NCBI GenBank assembly: GCA_032717465.1
Contig: CM064681.1
Coordinates: 12,449,454-12,513,453, forward strand
Length of the DNA stretch: 64,000 nucleotides
Reading direction: 5' to 3'
Source: Coenobita brevimanus
Lineage: Eukaryota; Arthropoda; Malacostraca; Decapoda; Coenobitidae
Under the pieces are notes generated by a model. The model did not search any database, was not told where the DNA came from, and saw nothing but the letters and a program-made list of their open reading frames with translations. The position numbers and the translations under genes are program-made. This document shows positions 45,124 to 56,460 of the stretch, in pieces. The stretch's first letter is position 1. Every line of letters starts with the position of its first letter.

Positions 45124-45835
45124 TGGTAGAGACGATCTATAGTCGCTCCCAAAGTGTTCCGGTAGAGACGATCTATGGTCGCTCCCAAGGTGTTCAGGTA
45201 GAGATGATCTATGGTCGCTCCCAAGGTGTTCCGGTAGAGACGATCAATGGTCGCTCCCAAGGTGTTCAGGTAGAGATGATCTATGGTCGCTCCCAAGGTG
45301 TTCTGGTAGAGACGATCTATGGTCACTCCCAAGGTGTTCCGGTAGAGACGATCTATGGTCGCTCCCAAGGTGTTCCGGTAGAGACGATCTATGGTCGCTC
45401 CCAAGGTGTTCCGGTAGAGACGATCAATGGTTGCTCCCAAGGTGTTCCGGTAGAGACGATCTATGGTCGCTCCCAAGGTGTTCCGGTAGAGATGATCTAT
45501 GGTCGCTCCCAAGGTGCTCCAGTAGAGACGATCTATGGTCGCTCCCAAGGTGTTCCGGTAGAGACGATCTATGGTCACTCCCAAGGTGTTCCGGTAGAGA
45601 TGATCTATGGTCGCTCCCAAGGTGCTCCAGTAGAGATGATCTATGGTCGCTCCCAAGGTGTTCCGGTAGAGACGATCTATGGTCACTCCCAAGGTGTTCA
45701 GGTAGAGACGATCTACGGTCGCTCCCATCCTCGTGAGACGATCTATGGTCGCTCTGAGAGTGTCGTGGTAGAGACGACCCATTGTCGCTCCCTCCCTCGT
45801 GAGACGATCTACGGTCGCTCCGAGGGCGTTCAGAA
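45124..45835 (+). repeat. 36-bp minisatellite in the 5' LTR
   Basis: About 16 units of GGTAGAGACGATCTATGG plus TCGCTCCCAAGGTGTTCC, followed by a 30-bp variant unit and degenerate ends. Unit length is divisible by three, so several frames on both strands stay open (for example VETIYGRSQGVP repeats). I read this as a non-coding minisatellite. Confidence 0.9.
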
Positions 45836-46430
45836 TAGAGAGACGTCCCCATGGCAGGAGACTGAAGCCCAGGCTTCCTGTCCCAGAGTGACGCAGACAG
45901 GCCTCCCAGCCTCCCCTGGTTTCTGTACCCTATGCCTGGCTCTAGAGCAGACGCACCTGACGGACCCCAGTGGAAGTTGCTGCCGCAGCTCTCCCCTGTC
46001 GGCGCCCCTAGACGCTGGAGACCGCAGTCCACAGTCTCTCTTGGCTCTCCCCAGGACACCCGGGCGTGATCTCTCTACGCCCCCACGACGCCGGGACCTA
46101 TCACAGAGGTTCCTGGAGCTATTCGGCCCCAGTCCCGAGGGCCACACGCTGGAGCCAAGTCCGGAAGCCACGGGAAGTCCAGGACGCGAGAGGACGCCCT
46201 TACGAGCTATCCCGTGCCCTCTTGGCACACCTCGCATTGACGGTGCCCCTAGCCCAGCATGATCACCGATGACATGTTCCTGCCTATCCCCCTGATGAAT
46301 ACGTGTGATATTGTAGCACGAGTGATTTAGGTTAAGTGTAATTTCCCATAATGTAAGTATTGTGCAGTGATTTCATATAGTGAATATCGGGGTAAATCAG
46401 ATCACAGTGAGAAGTTTAAGGACGAGAGTG

Positions 46431-46722
46431 TGGAACAAGATCTGATTGACTATACGTGTGAGTGACATCTCTGTTATATAATTAATAAGCCTGTGCCTAT
46501 AAAGACATGCCCCCATTACTGTGAAGGAATATTGTGAAAGGAAGTATTAATAGTATTCTCTCCTTCCCCCATGCTGTGGAACAAGATCTGATTGACTATA
46601 CGTGTGAGTGACATCTCTGTTATACAATTAATAAGCCTGTGCCTATAAAGACATACCCCCATTACTGAAAAGGAATATTGTGAACGGAAGTATTAATAGT
46701 ATTCTCTCCTTCTCCCACGCTA
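46431..46722 (+). repeat. 146-bp tandem duplication in the 5' LTR
   Basis: TGGAACAAGATCTGATTG recurs at 46,431 and 46,577, with near-identical sequence through GTATTCTCTCCTTC. The same duplication is in the 3' LTR (50,456 and 50,602), so it predates this insertion. Confidence 0.9.
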
Positions 46723-46724
46723 CC

Positions 46725-46730
46725 AATAAA
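46725..46730 (+). promoter_or_regulatory. polyadenylation signal AATAAA in the 5' LTR
   Basis: AATAAA followed by TCTTGTTC. The equivalent is at 50,749-50,754 in the 3' LTR, where it would define the RNA 3' end. Position is consistent; use is inferred. Confidence 0.45.
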
Positions 46731-47260
46731 TCTTGTTCACCACCCGCTCTCACTCCCATATCTCAAGTAAGTGTGAGTCAAGGATAAAATCAATTACCAA
46801 AGTATTTTGGCTAGTGGAAACCATATAAACTTCACGGTTAATATCTACCGCCTTCCAGTATTACCATAACTTTCCCCTAGCCGTCACAAGTCACTCCCCA
46901 CACCTCCCCTATCTCCTCCTAGTGAGACTCAACCCCCTCCCGCGCCCTCGCGCGCACGCCTATATTTACTGCACTACTGATACATTAGGATTGTTTGTGT
47001 TGTCATTAGTATCAGAGAAGCAAGTATGCTGTGAGATACTCATATCCTAGATAAGGTTTTATATTGCTATATATTGTGCTGTAATATCTGCTGATTTGTC
47101 CTGTGTCTGACTGTGGTAATATATGTGTAAAGGTTGTTGCCTAGAGTTTTTGTGTCCTGCCTCTCTTTATTGCACTAGCTCCGGTCTCGAAAGAGGACCC
47201 CGCTCCACGTTAGGTGATATAGGAACGAGAAGTCGAGCCTAATTTCACCTAGCATTACAC

Positions 47261-47278
47261 TGGTGGCCAGCGGTGGTT
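47261..47278 (+). promoter_or_regulatory. candidate tRNA primer-binding site
   Basis: TGGTGGCCAGCGGTGGTT lies two bases after the 5' LTR's CA end. PBSs begin TGG, complementary to tRNA CCA-3'. I do not assign the tRNA. Confidence 0.55.
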
Positions 47279-47324
47279 CTAGACCCGGGCGTAAGAGAGA
47301 GGTAATTAGGAAATATTTGGCAAA

Positions 47325-47993
47325 ATGGCAACTAAACCTCACGTTCAGTTACCCAAGTTTGACCCCGACCAGTATGATATACACACATATCTGGCAATAA
47401 TTAAACCCTTACTGGATATTGGCTTTGAAAATGACCAACAAAAAATTGCAGTCACACTACCACTGTTGGGTAAAAAGGCGGCGAACATAGCGCCGAAAAT
47501 CATCCCAGAACTTACCTGGCAGAACTTTACAAAGTTCACTGTACAAGCCATCACCCCATCACTGGGGAAAGTAGTGGCTCTATCCAACTTGGATAGCTTT
47601 TCATTCGACGGGGATTTAGACAATACCCTGATACAGGCAAGACGCCTGGTTACTGCTGCCTATCCGGAGGCAGATGATGAAACCCGGGATCAGCATACAT
47701 TTAATACTCTGCTCAGAGTACTCCCAAGTGTTGTAAGACAACACTTCACTATCCATGATCCAACAGGAGACATGGATAGAGATATCAGTTTAATGAGGCA
47801 CCTTTTAGCCGTCCATGCCACCCCTCAACGCGTTGGCGAAATAAATCAATTCCCCGTTGACCTCATCACTGTCAACCTGTGGGAATTTTCTCCGTGCTAC
47901 CACGGATGTCCGATCCACGACATCCGTGAGCAGCTAGAAGCTGCCCAGTGCAGCCAAATGACACGAGGACGCTTACAAACCTCCCCACCATAA
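47325..47993 (+). CDS. gag: Gag-like capsid protein (222 aa)
   Basis: The ATG lies 65 bp after the 5' LTR, and the frame is intact to TAA at 47,991. The protein starts MATKPHVQLPKFDPDQYD, then has helices and hydrophobic blocks typical of Gypsy-type retrotransposon capsids (WQNFTKFTVQAI; FDGDLDNTLIQARRLV; LLRVLPSVVRQHF). Such proteins assemble the particle that packages element RNA. The usual CCHC zinc knuckle is not evident; the C-terminal region has only isolated Cys/His (CYHGCPIH). Gag retained in an element lacking Pol suggests use in trans or recent loss of Pol. Assignment rests on position and composition, so confidence is moderate. Confidence 0.7.
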   Translation: MATKPHVQLPKFDPDQYDIHTYLAIIKPLLDIGFENDQQKIAVTLPLLGKKAANIAPKIIPELTWQNFTKFTVQAITPSLGKVVALSNLDSFSFDGDLDNTLIQARRLVTAAYPEADDETRDQHTFNTLLRVLPSVVRQHFTIHDPTGDMDRDISLMRHLLAVHATPQRVGEINQFPVDLITVNLWEFSPCYHGCPIHDIREQLEAAQCSQMTRGRLQTSPP

Positions 47994-49105
47994 GCAAATT
48001 CCCCTAAGCCTCAGGGGAAGAAAATACAAAAAGGGAAACACAAAAAGCGCCCCCCCACTGCCCCCGCATCCCACCGTAATGACGGGGACCACCTCACCTC
48101 TCCCCCAGTCTACGACAGGGGAGAACGTTATCTTTCCTTTTCCTCCCCTCTCGCTATCTCTTCTGTTCTACCTTCCCCTATTCCTGCCCCTAGATCTAAC
48201 CTTCCCACCCCACACACCACTATAGCCTACCCCCTCAGCACAAAACCGGCCTCCCTCTTCACAGGCCTCCTAGGACCCTCTCCTCATCTTCCCCTAACCT
48301 ACTTCCTAAAACCACCTCCCCTACCACCTCAGCTTCCACCGCCTCCACCACCCCCCGCACCTCACCTGACATCTCACCCGCCACGCCTCGCTCACCCTCA
48401 CCCCTTCCCTCCGCCGCCTCACCCTTTCCACCCAAGCCCACATGCCTCGCCCACCCCGCCACCCCCGCAGGACAATCCACTACCACCGCCCTCTCCCCTC
48501 CACACCTACGCACGCCCACTCCGACGATCTCACCGTCTCCCGCGCCCCCAATGCGCGTGACAGCCCGTGCTAACCGACCCCGCCCACCCCGCACGCCTGC
48601 TTCCCCACCCACACCCACCCTCAGAACCACCACCACCACCCCCTCCGGCCGACTCTCATGCCCACCCACCCGATACACACACCCCTACACCGCCCACCTC
48701 TCCACGACTTCACACCATCAAGCTACATCAGGCCCAAATCTCCTCTACCTGTACTCCCCAGAGACTCAACGCCGCATTACCATGGCACAAAACCCGGCCC
48801 TTACCCGCAGTATCCAGCATTCAGCTCCCAACCACTCCGACAGCCACACCAAGCAAGATGAGAGTGAAGCGGGCCGTATGGGCACCTATCCTTGGCAGGA
48901 ACCACAGACTCCGCGGGCCACACCACCTGCTAAACCTCCTCCAGTCTACCACCGCCACCTCCACACTCTTCCTCACCTATGACCCAGCACAAGAAGAGAA
49001 CTCCTACACTGTCGCGTGTCGAACTACGCTGCAACACCTCCAGCCCGTCTACGCCACCTCCAACACACAAGCGTTCCACCTCCAGCCACGGGGATGTGAC
49101 TTTTT
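47994..49105 (+). other. Pro-rich interior of the LTR element, possible relic ORF
   Basis: C-rich sequence giving proline-dense frames (48,551-48,982; 48,567-49,121). The latter, in the gag frame, ends with a less biased stretch (FLTYDPAQEENSYTV...) and could be the tail of a former pol or env-like gene joined to gag by deletion. No catalytic motif is visible. The antisense Gly/Val-rich frame at 48,259-48,678 is a shadow. Confidence 0.35.
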
Positions 49106-49106
49106 A

Positions 49107-49123
49107 CGGGGGGAGTGGTAAAA
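49107..49123 (+). promoter_or_regulatory. candidate polypurine tract
   Basis: CGGGGGGAGTGGTAAAA directly abuts the TG of the 3' LTR, where plus-strand DNA synthesis would be primed. Interrupted by two T residues. Confidence 0.5.
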
Positions 49124-51280
49124 TGCGTGGCTTGAAAAACAGTGCCCCCGGAGAATACCATAGTACCCCCGACGACAGGGCAAGCCAAGAACAGCGTAGT
49201 GTGCCCACAGATACGCCGACACCCCCACACGGACCCCACGGGGTGGCCGCCACCAGCCACCACCACTCCGGGCAACAGCGACACATGTCAGCCCGGGCCA
49301 TGCGCCCCTGTGACATACAGCCACCATGCCGCCGCCACCGTAGGAGAAGGACATTACCTTCGCGTAGTGGAATTGCTGAGCCGGCTAGGGGTGGAGTTAG
49401 AAACTATATTCCAGACGGCGCCCCTCTGGTAGAGACGATCTATGGTCACTCCCAAAGTGTTCCGGTAGAGACGATCTATGGTCGCTCCCAAGGTGTTCAG
49501 GTAGAGACGATCTATGGTCGCTCCCAAGGTGCTCCGGTAGAGACGATCTATGGTCGCTCCCAAGGTGTTCCGGTAGAGACGATCTATGGTCGCTCCCAAG
49601 GTGTTCCGGTAGAGACGATCTATGGTCGCTCCCATCCTCGTGAGACGATCTATGGTCGCTCCCATCCTCGTGAGACGATCTATGGTCGCTCCCATCCTCG
49701 TGAGACGATCTATGGTCGCTCCCATCCTCGTGAGACGATCTATGGTCGCTCCCATCCTCGTGAGACGATCTATGGTCGCTCTGAGTGTCGTAGTAGAGAC
49801 GACCCATTGTCGCTCCCTCCCTCGTGAGACGATCTACGGTCGCTCCGAGGGCGTGCAGAGTAGAGAGACGTCCCCACGGTAGGAGACTGGAGCTCAGGCT
49901 TCCTGTCCCAGAGTGACCCAGACAGGCCTCCCAGCCTCCCCTGGTCTCTGTACCCTACGCCTGGCTCTAGAGCAGACGCACCTGACGGACCCCAGTGGAA
50001 GTCGCTGCCGCAGCTCTCCCCTGTCGGCGCCCCTAGACGCTGGAGACCGCAGTCCACAGTCTCTCTTGGCTCTCCCCAGGACACCCGGGCGTGATCTCTC
50101 TACGCCCCCACGACGCCGGGACCTATCACAGAGGTTCCTGGAGCTATTCGGCCCCAGTCCCGAGGGCCACACGCCGGAGCCAAGTCTGGAAGCCACGGGA
50201 AGTCCAGGACGCGAGAGGACGCCCTTACGAGCTATCCCGTGCCCTCTCGGCACGCCTCGCATTGACGGTGCCCCTAGCCCAGCATGATCACCGATGACAT
50301 GTTCCTGCCTATCCCCCTGATGAATACGTGTGATATTGTAGCACGAGTGATTTAGGTTAAGTGTAATTTCCCATAATGTAAGTATTGTGCAGTGATTTCA
50401 TATAGTGAATATCGGGGTAAATCAGATCACAGTGAGAAGTTTAAGGACGAGAGTGTGGAACAAGATCTGATTGACTATACGTGTGAGTGACATCTCTGTT
50501 ATATAATTAATAAGCCTGTGCCTATAAAGACATGCCCCCATTACTGTGAAGGAATATTGTGAAAGGAAGTATTAATAGTATTCTCTCCTTCCCCCATGCT
50601 GTGGAACAAGATCTGATTGACTATACGTGTGAGTGACATCTCTATTATACAATTAATAAGCCTGTCCTATAAAGATATACCCCCATTACTGAAAAGGAAT
50701 ATTGTGAACGGAAGTATTAATAGTATTCGCATCTTCTCCCACGCTTCCAATAAATCTTGTTCACCACCCGCTCTCACTCCCATATCTCAAGTAAGTGTGA
50801 GTCAAGGATAAAATCAATTACCAAAGTATTTTGGCTAGTGGAAACCATATAAACTTCACGGCTAATATCTGCCGCCTTCCAGTATTACCATAACTTTCCC
50901 CTAGCCGTCACAAGTCACTCCCCGCACATCCCCTATCTCCTCCTAGTGAGGTTCAATCCCCTCCTGCGGCCTTGCGCGCGCGCCTATATTTACTGCACTA
51001 CTGATACATTAGGATTGTTTGTGTTGTTATTAGTATCAGAGAAGCAAGTATGCTGTGAGATACTCATATCCTAGATAAGGTTTTATATTGCTATATATTG
51101 TGCTGTAATATCTGCTGATTTGTCCTGTGTCTGACTGTGGTAATATATGTACAAAGGTTGTTGCCTAGAGTTTTTGTGTCCTGCCTCTCTTTATTGCACT
51201 AGCTCCGGTCTCGAAAGAGGACCCCGCTCCACGTTAGGTGAAATAGGAACGAGAAGTCGAGCCTAATTTCACCTAGCATT

Positions 51281-51283
<3 letters not shown>
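49124..51283 (+). repeat. 3' LTR (2,160 bp)
   Basis: Same ends and order of landmarks as the 5' LTR. Shorter by 279 bp: eleven fewer 36-bp units, four more 30-bp units and 3 bp of other gaps. Confidence 0.9.
49427..49860 (+). repeat. 36/30-bp minisatellite in the 3' LTR
   Basis: Five 36-bp units followed by five 30-bp units (CTCGTGAGACGATCTATGG plus TCGCTCCCATC). The 5' LTR has 16 and one. The 30-bp form has been amplified only in this LTR. Confidence 0.9.

Positions 51284-51351
<68 letters not shown>
51284..51351. repeat. (AT)n microsatellite, right flank of the LTR element
   Basis: A pure AT tract starting at the LTR end, probably the other half of the tract at 44,738-44,820. Confidence 0.95.
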
Positions 51352-51353
<2 letters not shown>

Positions 51354-51557
51354 TATATATCGACCTATAGTTACCAACAGGTCGATAAGACATCCGGCTA
51401 TCTTCCTGACACATGTATTTCATACAGTGTTGTTGATAAATGGCACAAAATTTGAGATAACATGCAGATACTTTCAAAACAGAAACTAAAAGGGCACTCG
51501 GCGCATGCGCACTGAGCGAAACGGTAACTTCCAGCATAAGTCACTCCGTGCATACGA

Positions 51558-51892
51558 CACCGGGATAGGGAACTATGAGTTTCGCGACTATGAGCCGATA
51601 AGCAGAGGGCAGTACGCTTAGTATTCGTCCAGAACAATTCCTCACACAGGAACCCTGGGAGCTAATGGGTTTAGCACTGGCAAATTTATCAGTTTCTTTA
51701 ACCCATTTACACCGTGTCCTCAGAATAGGGAGGAATTGAGCATTTTCAAAAGCTAATAAAGTAGCGAACCTCGGGCCGGGGTAGGGACCTATGAGTTTCG
51801 CAACTACGAGCCGATAGGCAGAGGGCAGTACACTTGGTATCCTTCCAACATAACCCCTCAACACCCGAACCCTGGTAGGTAATGGGTTAAAA
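51558..51892 (+). repeat. direct repeat pair plus dispersed repeat T, copy 2
   Basis: CTATGAGTTTCGC.ACTA.GA and GCCGATA.GCAGAGGGCAGT recur at about 51,570 and 51,790 (period about 218 bp). Between them lies the T block (GTGTCCTCAGAATAGGGA; TTTTCAAAAGCTAATAAAG) also found at 44,440. Confidence 0.6.
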
Positions 51893-52195
51893 TAAACAGT
51901 TACTTTATCCATAATTATAAAGATGTAATCTTAAAATGTTGGGTATCAGTACTTACTCTCAGATTCGTGTGATAAAATCGTGTTCTAATGGAATAAAACG
52001 CGATTATATGAGGGTTGATGGGTTACACCTTCGTCGTTTGTTTTAATTTGCCATATTTCTTCACTTAGCTTTTTCTATATCCAATTAATTTAAGAACATA
52101 AGATAATTGCAGTAGGCCGATAGGCACATGCTAGGCAGCTCCTAGAAGAGTAACTGAATGAGATGAGGATAGCAAAGAACACACCAGTCTGAACA
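51893..52195. other. unassigned sequence
   Basis: AT-moderate sequence. Nothing recognised. Confidence 0.4.
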
Positions 52196-52199
52196 CACC

Positions 52200-52670
52200 A
52201 GTCCTTCATACCTACCTTAACCTTACGGACACACTACGGCAACACAATGCTACAACGTCCGAATGTCCACTGCATGGGCTGGGCCAAGGCCTTGGACTGA
52301 GCACTGGTATCCACAGGCAAGTTCGTATACGGTTTAGTGTTACGTATGAATAAAAAGGCCCGTATATACACTTGAGCCTTATGTACCACAGCGTACGTAT
52401 CCAGTTAATTTTATCCTTACGGGTTCACTACAGCGTGTCTGTTTTACGAACACAACTCCGGTATCCTCTATATCGTCCCCATTCACTTAAGCCTTACGGA
52501 GTGTTCTGGACACGACGCAGTATTCGCACTAATTTTATGGACACACGACACCACCTGGCTCTGTTTTAAAGACACAGAACGGCCTATAATGCCAGTTAAA
52601 CCTAACAACACGCTACAATACTAACATCCACTCTAGTCTTACGAACACTACAGCGGTGGAATTCAGTTCT
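52200..52670 (+). repeat. degenerate short-period repeats
   Basis: Variants of CTTACGGACACACTAC(A/G)GC recur at about 52,222, 52,412, 52,445, 52,493, 52,540 and 52,640 at irregular spacing. Diverged; no ORF. Confidence 0.4.
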
Positions 52671-53996
52671 GCTTCCTGGGAGGTTTTCATCTGAACGTAT
52701 CCACGACACGATAGTTGCCAGTTAGTAAATTCATGAATTATGATTATATAAGCTAAATGCGTTTAACACACTTATCTTAGTATATTATTAAATATATTTC
52801 ATCGGTTATTCGTTAGCAAAAAAAAAAAAAAATACTAAAGTGAATGTAAAAGGGTATGTAAGGCTTCTGTGCGTGGCAATATGCTTGCCAGGCAGTGGTT
52901 GGCAACTGTGGTGTGTGAGCGGCAAGACGAAATCGTATTTATAAAGGAGCCTAACAACCTTACCACAAAAACAATTCTCCATAGTCTAAAATTCTTATCG
53001 AAGATAATTTTCTTTCTCGCATTAATCGCATTGAAATTCACTCTGAATATGCTATGGAGTGTTTGGTATCTATATGAGTTAAGACAAACGCATATATAGC
53101 AAGTAAACACAGCTTTAGCGTAAGAAACTTTATTTTTTTACTATGACCCTGGGACAGCGGGGATGTGGCCGAACGCCATCCGCACATCACTGTGTTTAGT
53201 GTCCCAACTCATTACTACACGGGATTCCTGTAACTACTCATCATATTGCTGACTTTAATACCGTAGGTGCTTACCTATATCAATGAATAACTAGTAATTC
53301 AGACTAACCCATAAAATAAATATAGTGTGGGCACATAATTTTGTTTGGGTCCGACTTGGACACTCTCCAGACACGAGTGTACATCTGTTCAGTCGGAGAC
53401 AAAACTTCGGTTAATTCCTCTGCGTCTACTCCACACACAGTATTAGTCCGTCAATTTTTCTCCCTGGCGTATCTCATAAGAGAACATCATCTCCATGTAG
53501 AGATATGTTAATCCTGTCTTAGTGTAGAGAAGAAATAGGGAAATGAGAAGTAATTGAGGCGAACATTGCATAAGGCAAACTTTCGTCCCTGACTGTACTG
53601 TACATTACCTTGGCGTCAAGGAAGGGTTGAGGGAGGGAAGAGGATTGGGGCCAGGAGGCGTGCAAGAGCAAACAGCGGTAATAAGCTTGAAAGTGATGAC
53701 AGAACGAAACACAAGCACAAAGATACAATTTATCCTTTTTAATAATCTGTTGAATAAGAGATCTTTCATTAATTGCATAAATTCATTTGTAGATTACAAG
53801 AATCAAGAGTATAGGACCTCAGAGTATTGAAAGGGCTAAAGCACCCAAGGAATCACCTGAAGTACACTCACAGTCAATAATTTCTGCTCAAGGATCACCC
53901 CTCCGACCGTAGAAGAGAGGAGGGAGAAACGGAATGAGCCCCTCCATATCACTGTCGATTCCAACTATCTTTCGTTTATAACACTAACTCTCCCAT

Positions 53997-53999
<3 letters not shown>
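52671..53999. other. unassigned sequence
   Basis: The 76-codon plus-strand frame at 52,869-53,099 includes a hydrophobic stretch (IIFFLALIALKF) but nothing supports expression. An A-run lies at 52,820-52,833. The rest is unrecognised. Confidence 0.35.

Positions 54000-54032
<33 letters not shown>
54000..54032 (+). repeat. poly(T) run of ~32
   Basis: An uninterrupted T tract. It could be the poly(A) tail of a minus-strand retroposed copy, but no element body is recognised beside it. Confidence 0.8.
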
Positions 54033-54034
<2 letters not shown>

Positions 54035-54396
54035 GATAGAGAAGCTATCATACAGCGTGCCCAGTTCAGTGCGTCACAACCATTCACTTACCAAAATCCT
54101 GATGCCATCACTCTCCTAAATTATCTTAGTAAATTATTAGTTTTCCACACGTCCTAAAGACACTAGGTATAAGAAACAATGTGCTTGTAATTGGTGTTAT
54201 TGTTTTTCCTGCTGTTGCTTTTATTGCTATTTTTGTTGCTTTTCTGGCCGTGGATGTTATTCCAGCCGTCGATCTTTTACCAGTTTCTATGGAGTTATGA
54301 AGCAAGTCATCGATTTACCTATACAGAAGTTAGCACCATGTGCCGTCATTCTTACCCAAGCGTATTACCAATGTCCTGCCTCCCTTCCAACACACA

Positions 54397-54401
<5 letters not shown>

Positions 54402-54476
<75 letters not shown>
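54402..54476. repeat. (AT)n microsatellite
   Basis: About 37 AT units. Confidence 0.95.
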
Positions 54477-54481
<5 letters not shown>

Positions 54482-54621
54482 GTACAGTATATGTATGTCT
54501 TACACACAGTATAATAAACATTTAGGTAAAGTATACATTAATTTTATGGTATATATAAAATACATACCTATTATGTATAATAAAGGCTATGTAATGTAGA
54601 TAGGTAATATATGTATAATAT

Positions 54622-54622
54622 G

Positions 54623-54688
<66 letters not shown>

Positions 54689-54731
54689 CATACACAGTAC
54701 ATACATACATATAGATAGATAGATAGATATT
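54622..54731. repeat. (AT)n and (GATA)n microsatellites
   Basis: AT tract to 54,684, then ACATAC and GATA repeats (54,712-54,731). Confidence 0.9.
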
Positions 54732-55300
54732 GACGGGAAAAATAGTATCAACTTTGTGATGAATAGCATCTTTATTATTCCAGATGTTTTGGATACACTC
54801 TCTCCATCATCAGTGGATATAAAAGTCTGGAAGTCAACAATGTCAGAAAAAAAAATAATAATACCTACGTTTTTTCCAAGATATATTACACAAGCTAACA
54901 TGAGAATAAGAGGTTTTAGAAAGAAGCCTTCCAATCCGAGAGCATTTACCTCGGTGACCTGAACCCTCTTTGTTAATATATCAGCACGCTAACTTTTCTG
55001 ATCACCCTTTTTATTCCGCGGACTTTCAGATACTAACCTCATGCCAGTCCTGTTCTGATATTGCTGAGTCTATCCTGATTATTAGAATATAACCCGGCCT
55101 CACCACCACACTTCCCCTATTCACGTAATAACTACTGTAACAGGCCAATTCCTACTTTGTATTTCTTATATCAAGCACAGTTAGCCATTTTACTGTTATT
55201 CTGATTATTCAGTGAGTAAGCTTGCTGCATTTATATTTATCCCTGTTATATCACTTCGTTTATGTTCTTTCGTATGTTAGTTTAGATAATTTATCTTGGA

Positions 55301-55420
<120 letters not shown>

Positions 55421-55674
55421 GACATTCATTGGTCTTAAATTTTTGGATCCAATGATGATGGAGATTCGAAGCGTCTGGAATAAGAAAGATAGTGTTCATC
55501 ACAACATTGGTTCTACCTTTCCTGGCAAGAATAAAGCTCCCAAGAAGATCTGTTGCGGAGATTTAAGCATTGTATCTTCCAAAACCTTCATTTCACATGC
55601 TAGATACTACCTCTTCTAAAGCTATAACAGTACAAGAACATCAATATTCAAACCCGCTCTGCCCCATGTAATAG

Positions 55675-56010
55675 CAGTGCAGGATGTCGGGCCTAGGCTA
55701 CTCAGTCCCGAAATTTAAGGCACCGGCCACCATCGTCAACTGCCCTTGAGTGGCATTACGCAAACAAGATATTGCAACAAAACCTCAGACAGAACTTACA
55801 CAGGCCTATCCGGTTGGAGTGTCTTAACTCACTAAACCACCAAGCGTCATTTGATTATTTGTTTACCACAGCGTAGGAAGTAATATCCTTGGATGCTTGA
55901 AATCTTTTCGTGTATCACTCATTGCAGTCACCAGAGAGAGAGTGAGAGAGAGCACTACTGTACATTGGGTGAGCAGATGATGGCCGCCCCACCTACCACC
56001 AAAACAATGT
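55675..56010 (-). mobile_element. SINE-like element S1, copy 3, diverged
   Basis: Minus-strand landmarks shared with S1: TGGTAGGTGGGGCGGCCATC at the right edge, CAGTGAC/GAGTGATACACG, AACCATTT-like decay, GGTGGTTTAGTGAGTTAAG (A-box-like), CCAACCGGATAGGCC, TAATGCCACTCAAGGG. The 5' half lacks the duplicated CATAGGCAGAAGG units. Confidence 0.55.
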
Positions 56011-56460
56011 AAACCCTCACCAGAAACTATCCAAAGACCTGGGCATGACAGCTGTTGAAATGAACATAGCTTTGCCTGTCATCTCAGCATGATTAGCATG
56101 GCTGATTGTGGAATGATGGACTCTGTAACCATTGCGCTGGCGGATGGTCGGCATCCTTTACTGGTAGATATACACATGAAGAGAGCTTTATATTTTAAAC
56201 TGCATGCTGCTTGTAAGTAATTGGAAATATTTAGGAAAGAGCATATACAGTAGTGTCATTCATTTCGCCAATGAATATGACATTACCTTAGCAGGAGTAT
56301 CTTTATTTTCATTTTTCGGAAGCCTTTGTGAATGCATTATTTAATAAGTTCGTGCCAGCTCATTAGTCACCCAGTTGCTCTACATTTGGCTACTTTTGAG
56401 TTCAGTCACAATTACTCATTTTTTTTTTTTTTCATCATCAGCTATAGTACAGGCACCATC

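Larger units (their letters stand above)
44821..47259 (+). repeat. 5' LTR (2,439 bp)
   Basis: Starts TGCGTGGCTTG and ends CTAGCATTACA. Contains the 36-bp minisatellite (45,124-45,835), a 146-bp duplication (from 46,431 and 46,577), AATAAA at 46,725-46,730, and a consensus-like splice donor GTAAGT near 46,767. By comparison with the other LTR, substitutions are sparse (roughly 1-2% in the first 300 bp by eye). Confidence 0.9.
44821..51283 (+). mobile_element. complete LTR retrotransposon, Gag-only, with minisatellite-bearing LTRs
   Basis: Two long direct repeats (44,821-47,259 and 49,124-51,283), both TG...CA, flank a 1,864-bp interior with a primer-binding candidate, a Gag-like ORF and a purine-rich tract. 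The element sits in an (AT)n microsatellite, so a target duplication cannot be resolved. No protease, RT, RNase H or integrase is present. The only LTR length difference (279 bp) is explained by minisatellite copy number plus 3 bp of small indels. Confidence 0.9.

Noticed and set aside
45124..45835. CRISPR-like regular repeats of 36 bp
   Set aside because: Units are directly adjacent with no unique spacers, inside an LTR of a eukaryotic retrotransposon.
45124..46262. 480-codon open frame (VETIYGRSQGVP repeats) and long antisense frames in the LTR
   Set aside because: Unit lengths of 36 and 30 bp are multiples of three and carry no stop, so several frames on both strands stay open. They also run through LTR sequence with no domain. 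I treat them as minisatellite artefacts.
52869..53099. 76-codon frame with a hydrophobic segment
   Set aside because: Short, AT-rich, no homology recognised, and an overlapping open frame exists on the other strand.
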